Assembly (NCBI GenBank): GCA_030549335.1
Contig: CM060195.1
Span: 1,475,501-1,539,500, forward strand
Reading direction: 5' to 3'
DNA from: Pontederia crassipes
Taxonomy: Eukaryota; Streptophyta; Magnoliopsida; Commelinales; Pontederiaceae
Length of the DNA: 64,000 nt
This document shows, one piece after another, positions 36,799 to 49,984 of this stretch. Numbering within the stretch: position 1 is the stretch's first letter; every line of letters starts with the position of its first letter. The notes below the pieces were generated by a model that saw only the letters and a list, made by a program, of their open reading frames with translations, searched no databases and had not been told where the DNA came from. Both the position numbers and the translations under genes were made by a program.

Positions 36799-38754
36799 AT
36801 GGGCAGAAAGAAGGCCCAGCCGATTCGATCCGGGAGGTTTGTAACTGAGGTCAATGCTGCAAGCTGCAGTAAGGCACAAGATTCCGTCGATGGTTCATGG
36901 AACGAAGAAGTAGACAGGGATAGAAATAAGGAAGTGCATGAGTTGCAGAAGCCAATTTATGTTGATGTGGATAGGAGTAATTGGACCTCCGATGAGCATT
37001 TTGATATAGCTGAAGTCTGTCTAAACAATGTCAGATTTTCTGATACAATAGTTGATTATGCGTCATTCCGTGATGGGATGGGAAAATGCAAGTATTCGTT
37101 GCGATTTTGCTTGTATGGTGTGAATAAAGAAAAATTAAGGCTAGGTCAATGGCCTAATCTAGATGCAAGTGACGATATATATATAGAGTGTCTCATTTTA
37201 GAGAGTCATAGTTCAGAGGACATGGAACCTCATACAGTACTTTTTTCTGGTACATTTGATGGGCCAGATAAAAGTGTGTCTGCTCTTGTGCACTTGGTTA
37301 GTTTGAAGTTTGTTTCATTGAGACTTCTTTGCATGATTGAAGGTATAAGTGAAGTTCCATTCTTTAGATTTAGGATAGAGGTCCTAAAAAGTGCTTTTGA
37401 TGCATGCAACTCTCTTCTGGAGACTACAAGGTTTCCTTGGAGGAAAAGTATAATGAATGTCATGAATTGGTTAAGACCTGAAGTTACCACTTCAGAAACT
37501 ATTTATGGTATAGAGGGGCCTATCAGTAAGGTGGACGAAGATGATACTTTCATTCAGAATAAGCGTACTAATTTCGATGTAACTAGCTTCTACGAAGCCA
37601 TTAGACCGTCAAGGTGAGCACTTATGTTGATGACAACTTAGAAGAACTTTGCTAATTATAGTAATTGATGTTTCTTTGATCCCATATTTTTTCTACTAAG
37701 AAACATTACAATAAAGGGCTGGGAGTTAGCTGTCTTTTATTTATGAGATTAATGTAATTCTCTTTGACAAATCCGGTATAGCTTTCTGCTTGGGTACATA
37801 TGTTTGTCAATGTAAGCCTTAGATTTTGGATATCGTGAACTTTTTAGTTCTCACTTAATGTGTCTAATTTGATGTTAAGAGAGGAGACTATGCTGGATGA
37901 AGAACTTCCTGACTTGCTTCCTCGTCTAAGACTGTACCAACGTCGTGCAGCATTTTGGATGGTTCAACAAGAAAAACGAGTTACCATACCTTCAGAGGAG
38001 CAGAGAGGAAGGCAGTTAGCTGCACCATACTCTGTGCCTGTTGCTTTTCTTGATAGAAGTTCAGGAATGTTCTACAATCCCTTCAGGTAGAACTCATTAA
38101 GTCAACATGTTAAGTATCGTCTTAGCTTTTAGATATATTTTCTTTAATTCTCCAAATTTACTTAGAGAAAAATGATCTGTTGCTAGGTCTGGATGGAACA
38201 TCATGCATCTGAACCATCAGTTAGGGAACCAATTTAGAACACAGAAACTTGGAAAGTTTGAGAGATGAAAGCTCCTGCTAGACAATTTTTTTGCTCAATA
38301 TTTACTATATTATACATATAGATATTTAAAATGTAAATTGTGGGATCACAAACCAACTATATGTTTAAGAAAAGTAGAAGACAAATCCATATTTATGAAT
38401 GGCAGGGGAAAGTTGGTTGGACCAGAGCGCAGCTCAAATCTTCTGAAGATGTCAAAATATGTCTTATCATATTGCAGTGTCACAAGAATGTAGAATCGAC
38501 TCTTCATGACTGTACCCAAGTCTTTTATGGTCATACAATTCATAATACTTCAGATGGTTTTGCAATAAGGAAACATCTGAATAAAGTTGCAATTGGAGGC
38601 ATTGTAGATTCATTTTTCAGGAAGTTGCTCTCTATTAATCCTAATCTACACAAGCTGATGCTGTCCTTGCTGTATGAGATATACGTTAGTTTTTGTATGC
38701 TATAGATAGTAATTCATTTTTTATGCTTTGTGAATTTTTTTTATGTGATTTAAC

Positions 38755-38943
38755 TCCGCCTATGTTTTATAGCCGGTCCCAAGCCCGGATAAAGGAGGAG
38801 AGTTGTGTTAGGCCCCGACAGCCAGCGTAAAATCCTGTTGAATCTCATGAACATGAATCAACGAATTTGGAATGACGTCGTATGATCCATGTAGCCGACT
38901 CCACCTAGTGGGATAAGGCTTTGTTGTTGTTGTTGTTGTTGTA
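38755..38943 (+). mobile_element. RTE-tailed short element in SHPRH intron 2
   Basis: About 185 bp, from CTCCGCCTATGTTTTATAGC through GGTCCCAAGCCCGGATAAAG to CACCTAGTGGGATAAGGC and a (TTG)n tail. It matches the copies at 41946 and 49799 along its full length. No clear tRNA promoter boxes. Its target duplication is not obvious. Confidence 0.8.
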
Positions 38944-39295
38944 TTTACAAAAATTTGTAGGTGTGAGTTCTGTACCCTTTCATGTTGTACATAGCTTGCA
39001 GACTAGATTGTTTTTAGTTGTTATTTATGCCTTGGACGGTTGTGTTTCAGTGGAAGTATATCATTATGTCCCGAGCCCCTTTTATCAGAAGTGTCTGGTG
39101 GGATCCTGGCTGGTAAGTAGGCAATTTATGTTGTCTTAATATAATCAAGCTTTTATCAGATTATTCAACTTCTTTGTCTGTGATTTTCCAATCAAAGATG
39201 AGATGGGCTTGGGCAAAACCGTTGAATTGCTGGCGTGCATCTTTGCTCATCGTAGAACAACTTTAGAAGGCCGCTCCATTTGTGAGGATCTGACT

Positions 39296-39333
39296 CAAGA
39301 TGTACGTGGTCAAACAAGATGTACGTGGTCAAA
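39296..39333 (+). repeat. 19-bp tandem duplication in SHPRH exon 4
   Basis: CAAGATGTACGTGGTCAAA occurs twice head to tail. With a single copy the frame runs from the SNF2 Walker A exon straight into the PHD finger (TQDVRGQIKRQKLERVECIC); with two copies it shifts by one and reaches a stop (TAG) within about 80 bp. Confidence 0.95.
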
Positions 39334-40452
39334 TAAAAAGACAAAAACTAGAGCGTGTCGAGTGTATTTGTGGTGCTGCTAGTGTGAGTTCCAAGTATAA
39401 AGGGTCATGGGTGCAATGTGACTTCTGTGATGCTTGGCAGCATGCTGATTGCATTGGTTATATGCCAAAGAAAGAAGTTTCTCAGACCCCTCATGCCATG
39501 AAAGAAAAAAGATCCGAGAAAAAGAATAGCAGGGAGAAGAAAGACGATGAAGTGATACATAAAACAGACAATGAATATATATGCCCTCTGTGCTCAGAAC
39601 TCATTGATGCAATTAAGATTAAGAGAAACACTGGAGCAACACTTATAATATGCCCAGCTCCTATATTGTCACAGTGGAATTCCGAAATAATTCGGTATGA
39701 TCTTCAATTTTCACTGCTGATATACTTTTCACGTTATATATGATGGCCCTGAATTTTCTTAATTTAAAATTTGAGTTCATTTATAAAAGGAACTAAAACC
39801 TTCAATACCTTCTTGGAGCATTTTTAACAGCATGCAACATATATTTTCAGCCTATGCTCTCTAGAAGTCTGAACGTAACTCAACTAGCTTTAAGTTCAAC
39901 CTACTTAGTCATTAACTAGACTCACATTCTTATTTTACAGTATCAGTTATACTTTTCTTGTGGTTCCTATAGTCTGAAAGCTTTCTTACAATTCTGAAAC
40001 AATTGATTTGGCTTCTTGACATTTTGCTCCCATCATATGAAATTCACATTTTTTTGCACTGATGAGGGAATAGAACATCTAAACGAATCTTCACTCAGGT
40101 TGTATGGGTCATGCATACTTTTTCCAAGTATTTTAACCTTTAGTTCTATTGCCCTCACCAACAATCTCAATTCGGCTACAGTTTGTTTTCGTCTTGCCAC
40201 TAGTGTATATCATATATAGATGAATTTGAAACTTATGACTGAGTAGAATCACTGAATGCTTGTCTTCAGCCTTCATCTTCATTAGTAGTGATGATGTGAT
40301 CTCTAGGCTAAATGTACATCAATTACCATTAGTTTTTGGGAGCTTTTCCCATAGGTAGATTGTACATAAACTAGTAAAAATAGGTAGTCGATGTAATCCT
40401 GACTATTTACATCTTTTTCTTTATAGCAACTGGCATTCATCTCATTTTCTTT

Positions 40453-40890
40453 TAGGGTTATTTCCATTTAACTCTCCTAAGTTATAGATTTTATCCACTT
40501 TCATCACTAAACTAAGAAATTATCCACTTGCCATCCCTACACTATTGAAGTGTTCCCTCTCTATCCCATCGTCAACTTTTTTGCTAACTTTCTATTTTTT
40601 TGTTTATCCAATACATCTGTACCCTTTATTAACAATTTGAAAAGGAAAATAATAAAATTGAAAATACATACTTTAAAATTAAAGGATGTATTCTTATTTT
40701 TTTAACATTGAAATGTCAAATATATTTTTTAGATTTTTTTAAATTTTTTTTCCAAATTATAATACAGGGTAAAAGCTGGATAAATAAAATGAAAAAAGTT
40801 AGCAGAAAAGCTGACGGTAGGATAAAGTGAAAAACTTTGATAGTTCAAGAAAGACAAATGACTAATTCTTATAGTGAAAATAAGCCATAA
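40453..40890. mobile_element. MITE with long inverted arms in SHPRH intron 4
   Basis: The left end TAGGGTTATTTCCATTTAAC pairs with the reverse complement of the right end, TATGGCTTATTTTCACTATA. Further in, TATCCCATCGTCAACTTTTT is mirrored by TATCCTACCGTCAGCTTTTC. About 440 bp, non-coding, AT-rich centre. Confidence 0.7.
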
Positions 40891-41235
40891 TACATGAGAA
40901 GTAAATGCTAACAAACCAATTTATGTTATATCCTTTTTCTTAGCTTGCAATTTGTTGTTCTTTTCTTTTTTGTTTCCTCTCTTGTTACATGAACTTACAG
41001 CAAATGTGGTTGCATTTTGTTTATTTTGTTTTAGACATACAAGATGTGGTTCTCTCAAGGTCTGCATTTATGAGGGTGCAAAGAGCCTAGATTCATTGGC
41101 TAATTTGAGAACCCGAATGAATGAGCTAGCTGATGCTGACATTGTCTTGACGACTTATGATACTCTAAGAGAAGATTTATCGCATGATTCTGATAGGCAT
41201 GATGGTGATAGTCACTTCCTAAGATTTCAAAAGAG

Positions 41236-41928
41236 GTACAATGCCAACTAAACTTGCTTGCTAACGCTTTACTTTTCCTTTCTATTGATAGATATTTTTT
41301 TAGTAGGAAATGGTTTACTGGTATTCCTGGACCGTAATAATGTGCAAGTTTCCTCTTTTATTGGCCGTCTGAGAGCCATGATACTGTACAATTTTCCTCT
41401 TTTAACCATGACTCATAAATTTCCAAAGGCGAAACTTTAAAGATTTTCTAGTGAAGTGATGAGACCAATTGCACAATGGGCTGATCCTCAAGTTGCTTCA
41501 ACATTCGAAAAGACATTGGATGTTTATCCTCTAGAGAATCAATGTCTCACTTTTAATAATGAAATGATTTTGGAAAGCCAGGGCTCTTCAGTTAATGATT
41601 CTGTTTCACCTTTGACCCATAGTTCATTGTTCATTCCTTATATGTTCATTTCTCTTTTTGAAGGCATCATATTGTTTCCTAAATGTAATTTAACTTACTA
41701 ACTCTTCACTTTAGTAAGAATATTTAGTTAAAAGATTAATGGAAACTTAGGGAATGAGATGCCACTCGAGTAACTATCTGACAGTTGCTTTTGTAGATAT
41801 GGAAAGGAATTGAATGTTTTGAATTCTTTAGTGTAAGTGGTTAATTATAATTAGCAACAAATACAAACAGCTAATCAATGTATCATTACTAGACAACATG
41901 GGGATTCATTTTTCTAATTTATGTCTAG
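41236..41928 (+). other. SHPRH intron 5
   Basis: It contains an open stretch at 41456-41640 (WADPQVASTFEKTLDVYPLE) that matches nothing I know in SHPRH and is not bounded by a convincing splice pair. Probably chance, or a remnant of inserted sequence. Confidence 0.3.
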
Positions 41929-41945
41929 GTATCCTGTAGTACCAA

Positions 41946-42127
41946 ACTCTGCCTATATTTTATAGCCGGTCCCAAGCCCGGATAAAGGAGGAGAGTTGTG
42001 TTAGGCCCCGACAGCCAGCATAAAATCCTGTCGAATCTTATGAACATGGATCAACGAATGCGGAATGGCGTCGTATGATCCATGTAGCCGACCCCACCTA
42101 GTGGGATAAGGCTTTGTTGTTGTTGTT
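41946..42127 (+). mobile_element. RTE-tailed short element inserted in SHPRH exon 6
   Basis: The 182-bp body runs from ACTCTGCCTATATTTTATAG to the (TTG)n tail and is flanked by a perfect 17-bp target duplication, GTATCCTGTAGTACCAA (41929-41945 and 42128-42144). That word is the very start of exon 6 (after the acceptor TTATGTCTAG) and encodes the expected YPVVP residues, so the element landed 17 bp into the exon. Confidence 0.93.
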
Positions 42128-43375
42128 GTATCCTGTAGTACCAACTTTGCTTACAAGGATACATTGATGGAGACTATGTTTGGATGAGGCACAGATGGTG
42201 GAGTGCAACCAAGCTTCAGTGACAGAGATGGCAATCCGTATACATGCTGAACACCGTTGGCGTATCACTGGAACTCCTATACAGCGCAGGTTTGAAGATA
42301 TGTATGGACTTCTTCATTTCCTTAGAGCAAGTCCTTTTGATATCTACAGATGGTGGGCTGAAGTTGTTAGAGATCCATATGAGGTAAGCAAATGCATCAT
42401 CAATTGAACATTATCTGCACCTGAAAAAAGTTCATTTATATATCAAAATTGATTTTCTCCTGAGGTTGCTATTTGTTGTGGTTCTCTGGTGGCAATTAAA
42501 CATATTTAATTTGGTAGCTATCCAGCTTTTATTGTTTGGTTTTTTCCATTTCTTGGGCTTGCTTTTGGACCTACAAATCGTGATATTATGCGAATCAGGA
42601 CTTCATCCTTTCAAGAATAATCTCTATGAACCCTTAACGAGCACCAAATTGTGCAACAAGGACTATTTCTCTTTTATTTTTCCCCTTTAAGTAGAATATA
42701 TTATCTGTTTTTGCTCATCCATATCATAGTTCATTTGTACATAATCGTACTGAAAAAGGGGAGAAAAAGACCAATAAACAACGGATATGCTGTATTATTT
42801 TTGGGGGAGAACATTTGTTCTAGTATGTTTACTTACACATGACATGGCATATTGATGTATACAACTTTGCACAACATCTATATATTGTGTTGCAAACTTG
42901 TCTTTCATCCATTTCCTTTTTTCTTTGTTGAATATATACATTGGTGTGCTTTATATATCAGTGTAGCACTTTGTCATTTTAAGCAGCTTCAGAAGTGGAT
43001 TTTACTCTATACTTGCTGGCAATTGCACATGAGGTGTATATGCTAAGGATTGATAACAGAGCAATGTTTTTGGAATAAACATTTTATTTACATGTTATCA
43101 TCTTTTCTACTCAATTTGGTTGGTAATATTCATACAAAATGGAATAATTTGATACATGTTCATAAGAATGACTTCTAATGAATAGCTTGACACAGCCATG
43201 TTCAATATGCTATCAACCCATTACTTCATCTGTAATCCTGAGTAATGCAATCTTACACATCTTTTATTGCTTGATATATAAGTGTTATTGAGTATTGATA
43301 GCTCATTTTTATCCCGTTAATTACGTTTCTCCGGTGTGAGCTTCCATGAAAAAATCATTGTCACTGGGAAAGTTA

Positions 43376-43595
43376 TTTGTAATATAGTTTTTAGATTAGT
43401 TGGTCTCCTCATTGAATTGGATCAATGGTTCAAATAGTAGAAACACGTCTTTATATCTATTTTATTTTCTATGAATTGTAGTGAATTCTTCCAATAGCTT
43501 GTATTTCAGATGAGAAATGCAACAACTATGGAATTGCTTGTAAAATACCTTAAGCAAATAACGTGGCAATAATCTAAAGTTCATAATCATTTTGA
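43376..43595 (+). pseudogene. fossil duplicate of SHPRH exon 7 start and its upstream intron
   Basis: TTAGATTAGTTGGTCTCCTC ... TGTATTTCAGATGAGAAATG ... CTTAAGCAAATAACGTGGCA ... TCTAAAGTTCAT repeats, with divergence, the stretch 43601-43786 that contains the real acceptor and the first ~80 bp of exon 7 (TTTAAGCAAATAATGTGGCG). The upstream copy has lost its coding sense and is an old tandem duplication of about 215 bp. Confidence 0.85.
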
Positions 43596-46500
43596 AAGCT
43601 GTGTAATATACATTTTAGATTAGTTGGTTACCTCATTGAATTTAACCATATTTTATGCTTTACTTTCTTTGAGTCGGAGTAAATTCTTTGGATATTTGTA
43701 TTTCAGAGGAAAGATTTGACAGCTATGAAATTTGTCCACAAATACTTTAAGCAAATAATGTGGCGTTCATCTAAAGTTCATGTGGCAGAAGAGCTAGAGT
43801 TGCCACCACAAGAGGAATGCCTGTCGTGGCTCACGTTTTCATCAATTGAGGAACATTTCTATCAAAAGCAACATGAAACTTGTGTGAAAGTCGCACATGA
43901 CATGATCAAAAGCTTAAAACATGATATTTGTAAGCGTGAACAAGTGGCTGGTAATTGTTGGTTCTTTGATTTCATATGCATAAAATCTTAGGAACCATGT
44001 GATTAACAATTAACATATTCTCTGTCTCCTAATTCTTTCTAGGTTTTGATGCTTCATGCAATACATTTCTCTCCCCTAGTGAATTTGCAAAGTTTGTAGG
44101 CCCACTCTTGAAGCTTCGTCAGGCATGTTGTCATCCTCAAGTTGGGAGTTCTGGCCTTTGCTCATTGCAACAAAATCCTTTAACCATGGGAGAGATTTTA
44201 GAAGTGAGTCAATACACATATTCTTACACTGTTAGTAAGTTGGAATGTTACTTTAGGTTTCTAACTTGGGTGCCATGTATAGGTTCTTATCGGAAAGGCC
44301 AAAACTGAAGGAGAGGAAGCCCTTCGAAAAATTGTTAGTTCATTAAATGGTCTAGCTGCGATAGCTACAATTGAGGAAGATGATAAACGGGCAGTGTCAT
44401 TTTATCAAGAATCATTGGCCTTAGCTGATGAAAATTCTGATGATTTCCGTCTGGATCCTTTGTTGAATCTTCATATCCATCATAATATGGCTGATTTGCT
44501 CTCCAGGAGTTCTGAATCTTCACAATACTGCATTTGTCATCAAGTTGGAGAACAAACTCTTGAAATGAATGGAATTAAGAAGCAAAAGATATGTGTTATG
44601 GGGAGGATTGGAAAACACTACATTAGGAGAAATACTAATGAGCACAGCAATTCAGTTTCAGATACAGATAATACATCTTTGGATCAGTGTGAAAAGCTAG
44701 CTGATGATACCTTTCCAGTCGCTGCATTCAATACTGGGGAAAAAGACTTACAAATTAATGAAGTTCAGAAACAAGAAATAGGTGTTCCAGGGAAGTTTGG
44801 AAAGTACTATGTTAGAAGGAGAAGAAACATTGAGCACAGAATTCCAGTTTCAGATTCGGATAATACATCTTTGAATCAATGCAAAAAGGATGGTCATCAT
44901 CACTCGTCAGAAGGCACTGAAGTCAATGACGCTCAAAGGGTATCGCCAAGATGTTATAATATTAATTGCCTAAGGAAGTTTGTTCAAAAGATGAAGGAAA
45001 AATACTTGTCTCTCTCTTTAGTTCAAAGATGTGTTTGGCACGGAAGGAATTCAACTATTCGTTCTTGCAGGTAGCATACTAGTTGTTAGTTTTTCCTTCT
45101 CTATGTTTCCTTTGACATAGTTTAATAATCTAGATTTGTTTTGTTCATTTATCTTATTATGATGCTAAAAAATACTGATATTCAGTGTTATGAGTTCAGA
45201 TTAGGTGAAAGTGTTAAATTCTAAGATATTTGGGCTATATATTCACAAAAGCTGTCTTCTTTCTCTCTTAAAATATAACCAGAATTAGCGTTGTTGCAAG
45301 CTGTGCATGACAATTTTCAACAAGGAAATTGCCTCACTTTCGATGATTTTTCTATTCATTCACATTTAAGAAACTGGATTCTAAGATATTAGAAAAAAAG
45401 ATGGTGGTGCCTTAAATGGAAAGACAATACTAGTATCTTAAGTGGATTGAAGATATGACCTAGTACATTAAAAGAAAAACTAGAATACCTTCAATATACA
45501 AGATGGGAAAAGATCTCTCAAGTATATTACCTGTCAGAACTAGAATTTAGATGCTCTTGTCTTATCTTTTAAAAACACAGCTATAAGTTGATAATTGATT
45601 TTATCAGTCAATTTGAAAATTATACAGCATGAGAGACCAATGTTCACCCTTTTTATCATGTAAAAGGAAACAAATGTATCAACTAGCTGTATAGATGTGC
45701 TCTCAAGTTGTAGCATTAGTCGTGTACAATTCATGTTCTTGTTTCCTCCTTTTATCATGAGATCCTACACATTTAACTCTTGAGTTTGTCATTATTTCAG
45801 GTTTCCAGTACCTATGATGAATTGCAAAATGACACTGCAGCTTGGTGGCTGAATGGTCTTAATCATATCAATAAGGAGTCATTTGAGGAGTTAATAAGAA
45901 AGATTGATCAAGCTATCTCTAAGATAGCTCATAATGAAGGATCAACTAGAGTTTCATCAAGGCATGTTCTGCTTCAAATTTCTTTACTTTTTGCATTAAA
46001 ACAAACCGAGAATGGATACAAAGATGATTCTGAACAAACTGCATTAGTAGAAGGTCACCAATTTTTTCCTTCACGTTCATACGCTCTTTGGGGGTTGAGT
46101 TTTGGGGGCGAGTTTCCTCTAAATTACAATTAATGTACTTTCTTTAACCTGCACCAGTTGCGTAACTACTAATTAGGTTAGTAACTCCAATTCCATCCTT
46201 GTAAATACTGGTATTTTTATTCCACAAAAAATATAAAAAAATTGATTGATTAATCATGGATCACTTCAGGGATCTAGAACTAAAGAAATACCTTATTGAC
46301 TGCCTACTGGGCCAATCCAAAAGTATGTTTAGGCTGTTTTATTTTTCTTTGATATTATTTAGGCTCTTCCATGTGGACTTTGACAGAGTCAAGCATGAAC
46401 TGCTATGTGCTGTGTTTTTTTGGTATACTGGTATGTACTGTTGGTTTCAGGAACAAACACAATAAGGTTATGCAGGTATTTAAACCTCAAATCACAATCA

Positions 46501-47667
46501 GGTTATGTAGGTATTTAGACCTTGATAATTTTGAGTAGTAGATACCTCTGTATTAGCAGGCTCACTCTTTTCAGGGACGAATCATAATCCTGCATCACTG
46601 TCTCCTTTATATTAAGGCTTATAAATGTGCTTTCTGGTACATAATAATTTCCTTTTCTGATTCAGGTTTAGGAGTGTTAGTACTTTGATATATTCCATCA
46701 AGACTGGTCTAGATTCTTTGCAAAATGCTAGGCAAGTATTAATTGATCAACTTAGAGAAATAGATCGAACAATGGACAATCCGAGGGATGACGATGTTGA
46801 GCGTATTAGGTACTGCCCAAAGTGTTATGATGGTAATGGTCCTCTATGCATTCATTGTGAACTGGATGGGCTGTTCCAGGTTGGTTTATTTGCTGGTTCT
46901 ACTCCACTTACTCGGATAATTTTATTCTATAACTCTGATTTATAAATGAATACAGGCATATGAGGCTAGGCTATCTTTTGTGAGAAAACTAGATAACAAT
47001 AGAACTATTGCCTCAGTCGAGGAAGCACTGGACTTCCAAGAACGAAACCTTGAGTTAAACTCTTTTTTCTTCCGTAACAAAAGAGCAGACTTTCACAATG
47101 CCGGTAAAGATGATAAACGACATGTTTCTGGGAACATTCAGGTAATAGTACAATCTATTCTACAGTTCTGAGCTGATCTAAGTTGTGCCCGTTACCTACT
47201 CTAATTTAACTTTGTGCAACAATTTTTGTATTTTCTTGTTTGTACTTTTATTTTACCTTCTTATATGCCTGTAACTTAGGTTTCATCTGCTCGTGCTTTG
47301 AAGTCTTTTTGAGATATCTTAAAATTGTGGCTCATGCTTTGTTTGTTATATTTTAATTTTCGTGCCTAGAGATTCGTACTCTCACAGCCTTCCAATGTTA
47401 GTTGTGTTCCTCATAACATGCAGAAGCTCCAATGTTTGGTGATGCATGCACATCAGCTATCACATCTAATGATTAAATGGTTCTAAATTTGATGACACAT
47501 TTAGTAGCATACCCTGTTATCTTGTCCCATTACATGGTTTATTCTCCGATCCAGATTTTGAAGATTCCATCTCAACTTGAGATTATTCTCAAAATCATAA
47601 AGAGTTATTCAAAGGCGGTGTTAGGAAGAAAAGATATGGAATTCGCAAGCAAGCACTTATCTTTGAG

Positions 47668-48905
47668 GTACATTTTTACACTTAAGGAATCATGATCGCA
47701 TTCCAAAATTGTGCTCATAATTGTTTTATGAATGATCTAATTGATCATATTGTTTATTCATGTAGTAGCAGTTGTCTTTTAGCAACACACTTATTTCATA
47801 TTATTTCTAAAATACTACAAAATAAATGTGTTGTATTCAGATTTTATCATAGAAAATTTGAGAAGCGAAGATTTTAAATGACATTTTTCACATTTATATT
47901 CAGATTTTTTATCTATATATTTTCAATGGGTTTATCTATAAAAAAATCTGTATTGCATGCAATACTTTGTCGGGCATCATATTCACTATATGTTTCCTTT
48001 CCCATAGATAATCACTTTTGAAAAAGATTTTAATTTGCGTCCCAAAACAAAACTAACCACTCCCTCATTCCAGGATTATCAAAGAGATGGGAAATATAAT
48101 ATTCTCTATGTCCCACATATTTCCCCCAAATATAGTGGAGTTATACCTTATCCAAATGGCTCCGATGACCACCATCGCCAATTCCTATCCCCACCCTTGG
48201 TTGTCTTGCACCTCAGTGCTCAAAGTGAGCTCCGAAAAATGACCATTACTGAGAGGTCAATATTTATGATACATGTCTGTTGACAATACCTCGACCACCA
48301 CGGGACATTAAAAGAATAGTTGGATAAGGTCCTCAACTAGTCCACATAAAGCGCATGACGTATCCATGTTGGGTGCTTATTTCACCTTCTAGACTTGCCT
48401 CAAAAGTCAAGTAAAATCTTGAGTTTGAGATATATAAGAGACCTTCAAATATGTTGGCATGAGTCTGCTCAAGGCCATGCTCCTTGGGAGTAGCCATGAA
48501 TGAATTCCTCGAGCATAAAAATGACTATAGAGCCACACCCATCCAAATGTAGAAGCATCTGGCTGGTATCAGGAAATCCTGTCATGTGGTGCTATTAGTT
48601 CCACTATGAATTGGTCCGTGAGGCTAATATATGAACTGCAGAGTCTAGGAGCCACCCCAGATCCACTAGATGGTGTCTAGAAATTTAAAACTAATGCCTC
48701 CAGAGCTGTCGGGACTCGGGACTGCTGCTAATCTATGAATAGTGTTAGCGAGTGTATCCATTCATATCGTTAGAAGGAGGAATTAGTTGATATTCCATGA
48801 CAAACTTGATTTCCAAAGCTATGCCTATAATTGTGTGTTAGCATCTAAGTTGTCTATATGACATATGCACTACCAACTTTGTAATCTTTTCTCATCTATT
48901 TCTAG
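47668..48905 (+). other. SHPRH intron 13
   Basis: A 1.24-kb intron. The middle (about 48030-48800) is less AT-rich and looks like inserted material, with an 82-residue open frame that has no recognised domain. Confidence 0.35.
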
Positions 48906-49798
48906 GCAATGTGGAAGGAATATGCTCAAGCAAGGTCATTGTCAACAGCCCAAGCACAAGTATTGCGTGCTTATGATGAAATTAGAATGGCTACTACAAG
49001 ATTGCATCTTAAAGTGACTGAGGAAGGGCCCATTACTACCGATGTGCTTGGTAGAGAAGAGCTAGTCTCAGCTAGTATGCAATTATCAAGTGAAAAGCTT
49101 GTGTCATTATCATCATTACAAAGCATAAAGGGACAACTTCGTTATTTAAAGGTGAACTATAAGCTCTGCTGTTGTATTTTGTCTCATTATATAAAAATCT
49201 TTTCGGTGAACTCATGGTTATCTGGACTATTTCACTGGTGCTAGGCAAAATAAAGGCTAAATATTCAAGGATGTCCAGAACTCAAAAAGGAAAATATGGC
49301 ATGCGTGTTATAGCCTAGAATAGTTCAATAATGTCATCATTAATTGTGGATGACATTAAAAAATGCTATTACAATAACTAAAAGGAGTATTCATAATAGA
49401 AGTAACGATTAGAATCAAGTGTTAACTATGAAGGAACCTAAGCAAACATTCATGAAAAATATGCTTGTCTTTATAAAATAAATCCATCCAAACTGGACAA
49501 TGAATCTTCATCGCTCTTATGATTCTAGTATTTCCCGGAAGCTACAACAAGAGAAACATGGCAACAAATGACATGTTATCATGTTTGTTCCCGTAAAAAA
49601 GATGTTTCTCTCTAAAATGTTAGTGTCATTAAAGTTTAGATATGTAACTGGTGTTACCTCTCTTATATGAATTTTTAAGACACTTAAATTTTTTACTGAG
49701 ACATGTCATAATCTTAATGATTTGAACATGTTAAGATCAAGAGGCAAAAAGGTGAAGGAAAAAGTAAAAAAAAGAGAAGATGTGATATATATCCATCA

Positions 49799-49984
49799 AC
49801 AACAACAACAACAACAACAAAGCCTTATCTCACTAGGTGGGGTCGGCTACATGAATCATACGACGTCATATTCGTTGATTCATGTTCATAAGATTCGACA
49901 GGATTTTATGCTGGCTGTCGGGGCCTAACACAACCCTCCTCCTTTATTCGGGCTTGGGACCGGCTATAAAATATAGGCGGAGTT
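49799..49984 (-). mobile_element. RTE-tailed short element in SHPRH intron 14
   Basis: Minus-orientation copy: the (CAA)n end sits at the left, followed by the complement of the shared tail, then GGGCTTGGGACCGGCTATAA near the right end. It is flanked by a perfect 16-bp target duplication, TGATATATATCCATCA (49783-49798 and 49985-50000). Confidence 0.93.

Noticed and set aside
41456-41701. Candidate extra SHPRH exon in intron 5
   Set aside because: Exon 5 joins exon 6 directly in family order and phase (FQKR then YPVVP), leaving no place for it; the sequence matches no SHPRH segment I know.
48035-48283. 82-residue frame in SHPRH intron 13
   Set aside because: No domain, no splice context, and it falls in what looks like inserted sequence.
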